From Gemmatimonadota bacterium (GTDB lineage: Bacteria; Gemmatimonadota; Gemmatimonadetes; Longimicrobiales; Gaopeijiaceae), in assembly GCA_030550695.1 (NCBI GenBank), contig JAUQOX010000012.1, positions 1 to 22,618 on the forward strand: a DNA stretch of 22,618 nucleotides. The letters are read 5' to 3'. Numbering within the stretch: the first letter of the stretch is position 1; each line of letters starts with the position of its first letter. The notes beneath the pieces are model-generated. The model did not search any database. It was not told the DNA's origin and saw only the letters and a list, made by a program, of their open reading frames with translations. Positions 7,567 to 13,280 of the stretch are shown in pieces. Position numbers and translations under genes: made by a program.

Positions 7567-8485
7567 GTCGCCCACAGCCAAGGCCGTGGTGACCCGGACT
7601 CCCTTGCGTCTCATGAGCCGCCGTTTCGTCCCCGGCGAAACCGTCGAGGATTTCCTCCGGGCCGCAGGGGAAGCCAACGCCCTGGGGCTGGCCGTTACCG
7701 GGAACTATCTGGGAGAAGCCGAGCACGACGAACGCACGGCGCGCCAAGCCGTGGCGACCTACCTGCGCATCCTGGAAGGAATCCTCGGCCGAGGGATCCG
7801 GGGCAACATCTCCGTCAAACCCACCCAGGTGGGGCTGGAGATCGGGAAGGACTTCCTGAAGGACAACCTCCGTCCCCTCCTGGACCGGGCCCGGGAAAGG
7901 GACGTCTTCATCCGCTTGGACATGGAGTCGTCGGCTTGGACCCAGAAGACCCTGGAGGTCTTCGAAGAACTGTGGGCCGAGGGGTACCGGAACATCGGCC
8001 CCGTGCTCCAGTCCTACCTCCGCCGCACGTTGGACGACGCCCGCCGTATGAACGAGCTCGGCGCCCGTGTACGTCTCTGCAAAGGGGCCTACGTGGAGCC
8101 GCCGCACCTGGCGTTCCAGGAGAAGCGGGAGGTGGACCGGAACTACCTGGAGGTGGCGAAACTTCTCCTTTCCCAGGGGGTTTATCCGGCCCTGGCCACC
8201 CATGACGAAAGGATCATCGACTCCCTCAAGCGGTTCGCCCGGGAAAACGGTATCGGACCCGAGGGCTTCGAATTCCAAATGCTTCATGGGGTGCGCCGCG
8301 ATCTCCAGCAGCAGCTTACCCGGGAAGGTTACAACGTAAGGGTCTACATCCCCTTCGGAGAATCCTGGTATCCCTACTTGATGCGCCGCCTGGCCGAGCG
8401 GCCTGCCAACGTCCTGTTCTTTGTGGGAAGCGTGGTCAAAGACTCTCCCCTGGGCTTTCTCTGGCCCGGCAATCGCCGGCGGTGA
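7535..8485 (+). CDS. Proline dehydrogenase (monofunctional)
   Basis: A FAD-dependent proline dehydrogenase of 316 residues, oxidising proline to pyrroline-5-carboxylate and passing electrons to the respiratory chain. The TIM-barrel signatures are visible: GNISVKPTQVGL, FIRLDMESS, VRLCKGAYVEPP, ALATHDERII, FEFQMLHGVR and the C-terminal VYIPFGESWYPYLMRRLAERPANVLF. That last segment carries the substrate-binding Arg-Arg pair. The length fits the monofunctional PRODH/PutB type, not bifunctional PutA. No P5C dehydrogenase gene is in the window, so that partner must be elsewhere. It overlaps the upstream small gene by 32 bases and is followed by queE after 13 bases. Confidence 0.95.
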   Translation: MLRRTLVHLSESPTAKAVVTRTPLRLMSRRFVPGETVEDFLRAAGEANALGLAVTGNYLGEAEHDERTARQAVATYLRILEGILGRGIRGNISVKPTQVGLEIGKDFLKDNLRPLLDRARERDVFIRLDMESSAWTQKTLEVFEELWAEGYRNIGPVLQSYLRRTLDDARRMNELGARVRLCKGAYVEPPHLAFQEKREVDRNYLEVAKLLLSQGVYPALATHDERIIDSLKRFARENGIGPEGFEFQMLHGVRRDLQQQLTREGYNVRVYIPFGESWYPYLMRRLAERPANVLFFVGSVVKDSPLGFLWPGNRRR

Positions 8486-8498
8486 GGTATCGGGCCCC

Positions 8499-9191
8499 AT
8501 GAGCGGACCGCCGACGGGCCCTGGACCGGTGGACTATCTTCGGGTCACCGAGATCTTCCACTCGATCCAGGGAGAGTCCACCTGGGCCGGCCTTCCGTGC
8601 GTGTTCGTGCGCCTTACCGGCTGCCCGTTGCGATGCGTCTGGTGTGACACGGCCTACGCCTTCTACGGAGGCGAGAAGGTGTCCCTGCAGGAAATCCTGG
8701 AGCAGGTGGAGGCCTTCCGTACCCCCTTGGTAGAGATCACGGGCGGAGAGCCGCTGATCCACCCGGGAGCCTTCCGCCTGGCATCGTTGCTCCTGGATCG
8801 AGGATTCACGGTGCTGGTGGAAACCTCCGGGGCTGTGGACGTGTCCCCCTTGGACCCCAGGGCCCACAAGATCATGGATCTGAAATGCCCAGGGTCCGGG
8901 GAGGAGGCGCGCAACCTGTGGTCCAACCTCGACCACCTCACCCCTCGGGACGAGGTGAAGTTCGTGCTGAAGGACCGCTCCGACTATGAGTGGGCCGTCC
9001 AAGTGATCCGCCAGCGAGCCCTTGATCGCAGGGTGGAGGAAGGTAGCCTTCGGGCCCTCCTCCTCTCCCCCGTCTGGGGCGAGCTGGAGCCTCGAAGCCT
9101 TGCGGAATGGATTTTGGCGGATCAACTGCCGGTAAGGATGCAGCTCCAACTCCACAAGCTGATCTGGGGGCCGGAGGCCCGGGGGGTATAG
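8499..9191 (+). CDS. queE: 7-carboxy-7-deazaguanine synthase QueE
   Basis: A radical SAM enzyme that converts 6-carboxytetrahydropterin to 7-carboxy-7-deazaguanine in the preQ0/queuosine pathway. The 230-residue protein has IFHSIQGESTWAGLPCVFVRLTGCP at the N-terminus. The cluster motif is C42-x3-C46-x2-C49 (TGCPLRCVWCDT), and the SAM-binding ITGGEP is at 80-85. MDLKCPGSGE and DEVKFVLKD are further QueE signatures. Size and motif order match the family. I chose ATG 8499, preceded by GGTGAGGT; a longer frame from 8421 would overlap proline dehydrogenase. queC and queD are absent here. queG lies about 6.6 kb away on the other strand. Confidence 0.95.
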   Translation: MSGPPTGPGPVDYLRVTEIFHSIQGESTWAGLPCVFVRLTGCPLRCVWCDTAYAFYGGEKVSLQEILEQVEAFRTPLVEITGGEPLIHPGAFRLASLLLDRGFTVLVETSGAVDVSPLDPRAHKIMDLKCPGSGEEARNLWSNLDHLTPRDEVKFVLKDRSDYEWAVQVIRQRALDRRVEEGSLRALLLSPVWGELEPRSLAEWILADQLPVRMQLQLHKLIWGPEARGV

Positions 9192-9306
9192 GTCGGAACG
9201 TGGAATCTCAGATCACCGCGAGAAGCTGTGTCCGGGCCCCCCGGCTGGGGCGCTGGCTTCCCCACCCGGGAGCATCCCCTTTCCCAGCTCCGGTGGCTTC
9301 CCGCCC
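9192..9306. other. Short gap between queE and the Nudix gene
   Basis: 115 GC-rich bases. I see no clear promoter, terminator or ribosome-binding site for the ATG at 9307. Confidence 0.3.
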
Positions 9307-9942
9307 ATGACCTCCGTGGCGGAACTCCCCTTTTGGGCCGAGGGTCTGAGGGCGGCGCTCCGGGAAAAGTCCCGTTCGTCGCCGTCGGTGGCGGAATCGG
9401 GAGACCCCCCCGGTCGGATGCCGGCGTCGGTGGCCGTGGTCCTCCGGGGAAAGTTCGACCCCGAACTCCTCCTCATCCGGCGCGCCGAAGCTCCGGGAGA
9501 TCCCTGGTCGGGCCACATGGCCCTCCCCGGCGGGCGGCGCGACCCGTCGGATGCGGACCTCCTGGCCACTGCGGTGAGGGAAACCCTGGAGGAGACGGGG
9601 GTGAACCTCCGAAAAGAGGGAGAGCTGCTGGGCACCCTCGAACCGGTGCTTCCCGCCACCCGACACCTGCCCCCCTTGGTCATCCATCCCTTCGTCTTCG
9701 CCGTGCCCGGTGCCGTATGCGCCCGGCCTGCCTCGCCCGAGGTTGCCGAAACCTTTTGGGTCTCCCTTTCCCGTCTGAGGTGTCCCTCGTCGGCCGGCAC
9801 GGTGGAGATCCCGCTAGGAGGGGGCCTCCGCTCCTTTCCGTGCATCCGCGTGGGCGACCACGCCGTCTGGGGCCTCACCTACCGTATCGTTCTGGAGTTG
9901 ATCCGCCTGATCCAGGGGCTGGAACAGGTGTCCGGCACCTAG
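9307..9942 (+). CDS. Nudix hydrolase, NudL/CoA-pyrophosphatase-like
   Basis: A 211-residue Nudix hydrolase. The Nudix box is at 75-99 (GGRRDPSDADLLATAVRE, then TLEETGV), with R91, E92, E95 and E96 as the REx2EE metal-binding core. The spacing is the NudL/NUDT7 form, one residue longer than canonical, with Asp-Ala at the first Glu position. SGHMALPGG before the box and HAVWGLTYRIV near the C-terminus resemble the H-x-G-Q-x-FPGG and WGLTARI elements of CoA diphosphatases. Hydrolysis of CoA or CoA esters is therefore the best guess. The first 40 residues are variable. No Shine-Dalgarno site is clear before the ATG. It is followed by a hairpin and a convergent gene. Confidence 0.85.
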   Translation: MTSVAELPFWAEGLRAALREKSRSSPSVAESGDPPGRMPASVAVVLRGKFDPELLLIRRAEAPGDPWSGHMALPGGRRDPSDADLLATAVRETLEETGVNLRKEGELLGTLEPVLPATRHLPPLVIHPFVFAVPGAVCARPASPEVAETFWVSLSRLRCPSSAGTVEIPLGGGLRSFPCIRVGDHAVWGLTYRIVLELIRLIQGLEQVSGT

Positions 9943-9961
9943 CCGTCGCCCCCCAGGGGAA

Positions 9962-9991
9962 GGCTTCCGGACCGAGCCCGTCCGGAATGCC
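9962..9991. terminator. Hairpin between convergent genes (possible bidirectional terminator)
   Basis: TTCCGGAC (9965-9972) and GTCCGGAA (9980-9987) form a perfect 8-bp stem with a 7-base loop. It extends by GGC/GCC (9962-9964 and 9989-9991) across one bulged T. It lies 20 bases after the Nudix stop and about 100 bases from the convergent propeller stop. No T-tract follows, so factor-independent termination is uncertain. Confidence 0.5.
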
Positions 9992-10092
9992 CGCGGCGCC
10001 CGCCGCCCAGCCCCTCCTTCCCTCAGCCCGCTGCACCCTGAGCCGTCTTGGTCTATGCCGGCGGCGGGAGCAAGGATCCCCGCCTCACCCTT

Positions 10093-11259
10093 TCATTTCC
10101 CCGGATTCTCCACCCACTCGGCGATGAAGATGTTCGTGTTGCCGGGGTGGCTCTCGTTCCGATTGGAGCCGAAGACCAGGTACTTGCCGTCGGGGCTGAA
10201 CATGGGGAAGCCGTCGAAGCCGGCGGTAAAGGTGATCTGGGTCAGGCCGCTTCCGTCCACGTTCACCATGAACAGATCGAACTCCCTGCCTCCCGGCTGA
10301 TGGAAGTTGGAACTGAAGAGGATCTTGCGACCGCTGGGGTGGAAGTAGGGAGCGAAGTTGGCGCCTCCGTTGTCGGTGACCTGGACGGGGTTGGAGCCGT
10401 CTTTGTCCATGACAAAGATCTCCAGGGCGGAAGGACGGATGAGACCTTGAGCCAGAAGCCGCCGATACTCGGCCAGTTCCCCCTCGGTCTTGGGGTAGCC
10501 TGCCCGATAGACGATCTTCTGGCCATCAGGGGAGAAAAAGGCGCCACCCTCGTATCCGATCCGGTGGGTCAGGCGCCTCACCTCCGAACCATCCCCCCTC
10601 ATGGTATAGAGCTCCAGATCTCCGTCCCGCATGCTGGTGAAGACGATGAGATCCTCCACCGGGGAAAAGGTAGCCTCGGCATCGTAACCCCAGGCGAAGG
10701 TGAGTTGGGCAAGTCCGCTGCCGTCCTGGCGGGCCACGAAGATGTCGTAGGTGGGGTAGAGGGCCCAGACGTAGCCCTGGGACAGGTCAGGAGGGGGGGG
10801 ACAAGCCGGCTCCCAATGGTGGGTGGAAGAGAACAGGATCCGCTCTCCATCCGGATAGAAGTAGGAACAGGTCGTCCGTCCCGTGCCGGTACTGACCCGT
10901 CGGACGGCACCTGTGGCCAAGTCCAAGGTATAAATCTGGTCACAGCCCTCCCCCTGGGCCCGGGCCTGGAAGATCAGTCGGGTCCCATCAGGAGAGAAGT
11001 AGGCTTCCGCGTTCTCCCCGCTAAAGGTGAGCTGGCGGAGGTTGCGCAGATGGACCTCCCGGGGGTCCAGGAGGGAGTCCACCGGGGGAAGACTCTCCAG
11101 GAAGGGCAGGGCCGAGGGTTTCGCGGAAGGGGTGGTGTCGGCAGCGTTGGGGACAGCAGGAAATAGGGAAGGGGCAGGGCCACCCTGCGCCACCGATAGC
11201 CACCCACCCCCCAGGGCGGCGGCAGCCACCACGAAGGGCCAAGGAGCGGAAAGTCGCAT
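10093..11259 (-). CDS. Exported six-blade PD40/TolB-like beta-propeller protein
   Basis: A 388-residue secreted or periplasmic protein. The N-terminus has a Sec signal peptide (MRLSAPWPFVVAAAALGGG). Six PD40-type motifs follow: EAYFSPDGTRLIFQA, CSYFYPDGERILFSS, EATFSPVEDLIVFTS, GAFFSPDGQKIVYRA, APYFHPSGRKILFSS and FPMFSPDGKYLVFGS. This gives one six-blade propeller like TolB or the N-terminal domain of prolyl oligopeptidase-type enzymes, with no peptidase domain attached. Inter-blade segments such as DGSGLAQLTFAWGYD repeat. The role is probably binding of proteins or peptides; the ligand is unknown. The start is ATG 11259, or TTG 11268. The ATG overlaps the divergent M28 gene's start inside one CATG. 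No clear Shine-Dalgarno site is visible. Confidence 0.85.
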   Translation of the reverse strand: MRLSAPWPFVVAAAALGGGWLSVAQGGPAPSLFPAVPNAADTTPSAKPSALPFLESLPPVDSLLDPREVHLRNLRQLTFSGENAEAYFSPDGTRLIFQARAQGEGCDQIYTLDLATGAVRRVSTGTGRTTCSYFYPDGERILFSSTHHWEPACPPPPDLSQGYVWALYPTYDIFVARQDGSGLAQLTFAWGYDAEATFSPVEDLIVFTSMRDGDLELYTMRGDGSEVRRLTHRIGYEGGAFFSPDGQKIVYRAGYPKTEGELAEYRRLLAQGLIRPSALEIFVMDKDGSNPVQVTDNGGANFAPYFHPSGRKILFSSNFHQPGGREFDLFMVNVDGSGLTQITFTAGFDGFPMFSPDGKYLVFGSNRNESHPGNTNIFIAEWVENPGK

Positions 11260-13114
11260 GGTTCGCAAAGGACAGTGGGTTCAGGGTTTCTGGGGCATCC
11301 AGCACATCTTCGGGCGCCGTTGGCCGCAGGCGATACGGACTGCCATCTCCTGGCTCGCCTTGGCCTTGCTCTTACCGGGTTGCGGGGGAAGAGGTTCCGC
11401 GGTCTCGGCCCAGGCCCCCCAGGCTTGTCCCTCGCCCACCGCCATTGCGGCCGGATTCACCGGAGCCATGGCCCATGTGCGATACTTGGCCGACGACGCC
11501 CTGGAGGGGCGGGAGGCGGGGAGCCCCGGGGGAAGGTGTGCGGCGGAATACATCGCCGAGACGTTCCGCCACCTGGGGTTGGAGGGCCCCGGGCCGGGTG
11601 GGTCCTTCTTCCAACCCTTCCAGGCCCGCATGGGAAGCTTCGTGGGGGCCGGGAGCGCCCTGCGGATCGGTCAAGAGCGCTTTGCCACCGGCCGGGATTG
11701 GCTCCCCTTCGGGTTTTCGGCTCCCGGTTCCGTGCGGGCCCCCTTGATCTACGGCGGACCGGGCGTGAGCCGGCCCGGCACGGAGGAGGACGTGTACGCC
11801 CGTCTGGATCTGACAGGGAAGATCGTCGTGGTGGAGGCTTCCGATCCCCAAGGGGGCGCACCGGGCAATTTGGCGGGTGACCCCCACTTCAAGGCCACCG
11901 TGGCGGCGGGACGGGGAGCCGCGGCGGTCCTCATCCTCCTGCCGGAGGGCGCGCCCCTTCCCGACCCCGAGGCCGAGCGGCGACCCCCGGTACGGATCCC
12001 GGCGGCGGCCGTGGCGGGCTCGGTGGCCGCCCGCATCCGGGAAGCCGCACAAGCCGGAGGGGAAGGGGAAGTCGTGGCCGAGGTAGAGCCCCGCATGGTG
12101 GAACTCTACAACGTGGCCGCCCTTCTGCGGGGCTCCGACGCCCGCTGGTCTGACGAGGTGGTGGTTCTCGGGGCCCATTTCGATCACCTGGGCCTGGGAG
12201 GGCAGGGGTCGCTGGACCCGGACCGCCGGGCGGTCCACAACGGGGCCGACGACAACGCCAGCGGAACCGCGGCTCTGCTGGAGGCGGCCCGTCGGTTGAC
12301 GGAAGAGGGGAACCGCCCCGCCAGGAGCATCCTTTTCCTGGCCTTCGACGGGGAGGAGAAGGGTCTCTGGGGATCCGCCCATTACGTGAAGAATCCCCTC
12401 GTTCCTTTGGAAAAGACGGTGGCCATGATCAACCTGGACATGGTGGGTCGCCTTCGGGAAAACACCCTCACCGTGTACGGCACGGGTACAGCGCTGGAAT
12501 GGCCCCAGGTGGTGGAAAAGATCAACGCCCTTCAAGCCCTTCCCTTCCAGCTTTCCCCCATTCCCGACGGGTTCGGCCCATCGGACCACAGTTCCTTCTA
12601 CGGCGAGGGGATCCCGGTCCTGCATCTCTTCACCAACACCCACTCGGAGTACCACCGGCCCGAGGACGATTGGCACCTCATCGAGGCCGAGGGCCTGGAG
12701 CGGGTGACGGCCCTGGTGGCCGATCTCCTTCTGGAAATGGCCGGATCGGCGGACCGCCCCCCCCAAGAACTCACGCCCGTCGAGGCGCCTGCTCCGCCCC
12801 ACGGCGCTCCGGCCGGCCCTGCTCGAGAGGCCCCCGCCACCCCCGGTTATGGGGCCTACATGGGCACCATCCCCGACATGACCCCCCAGCCCTTCGGGGT
12901 ACGGATCACAGGCGTGAGGGAGAACAGCCCTGCTGAAAAAGCTGGGCTCAAAGCCGGAGACATCCTGGTGGAGTTGGGCGGGATGGAGATCGCCGACCTC
13001 TATGCTTACACCTACGCCCTCCGGTCCCACAAACCCGGCGACGAAGTCACCGTGGTGGTCCTCCGCAACGGCGAGCGCCTGACCTTCAAGGCGGTGCTGG
13101 GGGTGCGGGATTGA
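11258..13114 (+). CDS. M28 metallopeptidase lipoprotein with PA insert and C-terminal PDZ domain
   Basis: A predicted exported zinc aminopeptidase of 618 residues. The N-terminus is Arg-rich, followed by WLALALLLPGCGG, a signal peptide with a lipobox Cys at 42, so it is probably an anchored lipoprotein. A PA-type insert covers about 150-280. The M28 catalytic domain has its zinc ligands and base in GAHFDHLG (H307), NGADDNASG (D332), DGEEKGLWGS (E366/E367), NLDMVGR (D394) and EYHRPED (H466). A Pro/Ala-rich linker (500-530) leads to a PDZ domain (534-617, GVRENSPAEKAGLKAGDILVELGG). All metal ligands are present, so it is probably active. It is divergent from the PD40 propeller gene. An AAGGAG lies 11 bases before the ATG. 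Periplasmic peptide degradation is inferred. Confidence 0.92.
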   Translation: MVRKGQWVQGFWGIQHIFGRRWPQAIRTAISWLALALLLPGCGGRGSAVSAQAPQACPSPTAIAAGFTGAMAHVRYLADDALEGREAGSPGGRCAAEYIAETFRHLGLEGPGPGGSFFQPFQARMGSFVGAGSALRIGQERFATGRDWLPFGFSAPGSVRAPLIYGGPGVSRPGTEEDVYARLDLTGKIVVVEASDPQGGAPGNLAGDPHFKATVAAGRGAAAVLILLPEGAPLPDPEAERRPPVRIPAAAVAGSVAARIREAAQAGGEGEVVAEVEPRMVELYNVAALLRGSDARWSDEVVVLGAHFDHLGLGGQGSLDPDRRAVHNGADDNASGTAALLEAARRLTEEGNRPARSILFLAFDGEEKGLWGSAHYVKNPLVPLEKTVAMINLDMVGRLRENTLTVYGTGTALEWPQVVEKINALQALPFQLSPIPDGFGPSDHSSFYGEGIPVLHLFTNTHSEYHRPEDDWHLIEAEGLERVTALVADLLLEMAGSADRPPQELTPVEAPAPPHGAPAGPAREAPATPGYGAYMGTIPDMTPQPFGVRITGVRENSPAEKAGLKAGDILVELGGMEIADLYAYTYALRSHKPGDEVTVVVLRNGERLTFKAVLGVRD

Positions 13115-13208
13115 CCCCGGAGTCACCCCTGGGAGGCCGCTGGCCGAAAGGGGGCCTTCCTCTCCAGGATCCTCCCGGGGGCGGCCTCGACCCAGCTGAA
13201 GCCCGCCG

Positions 13209-13251
13209 CGGGGCGGCAAAACCACGCCACCCGCAGGGTTTGGCCGCCCCG
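13209..13251. terminator. Long near-perfect hairpin between convergent M28 and gyrA-like genes
   Basis: CGGGGCGGC (13209-13217) pairs with GCCGCCCCG (13243-13251). After one A-G mismatch, AAACC (13219-13223) pairs with GGTTT (13237-13241), leaving a 13-base loop. The resulting stem of 14 pairs sits in the 166-base convergent gap. It has no T-tract on either strand. A bidirectional terminator or mRNA 3'-end stabiliser is the likely role. The rest of the gap shows no convincing gene. Confidence 0.55.
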
Positions 13252-13280
13252 GTCAGCCGGCTCGCCGGAGGGGGAAGGCG

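Noticed and set aside
8421..8498. Upstream-extended start for queE
   Set aside because: It would overlap proline dehydrogenase by 65 bases with no ribosome-binding site. ATG 8499 gives a normal QueE N-terminus.
7166..8500. 444-codon minus-strand frame opposite proline dehydrogenase
   Set aside because: The sense strand encodes an unmistakable proline dehydrogenase; the antisense product has no motif.
11372..13225. 617-codon minus-strand open frame opposite the M28 peptidase
   Set aside because: Despite its length, the sense frame has every M28 zinc ligand and a PDZ domain; the antisense frame is low-complexity.
13209..13251. Hairpin considered as an integron attC site
   Set aside because: No RYYYAAC/GTTRRRY core sites and no integrase or cassette array nearby.
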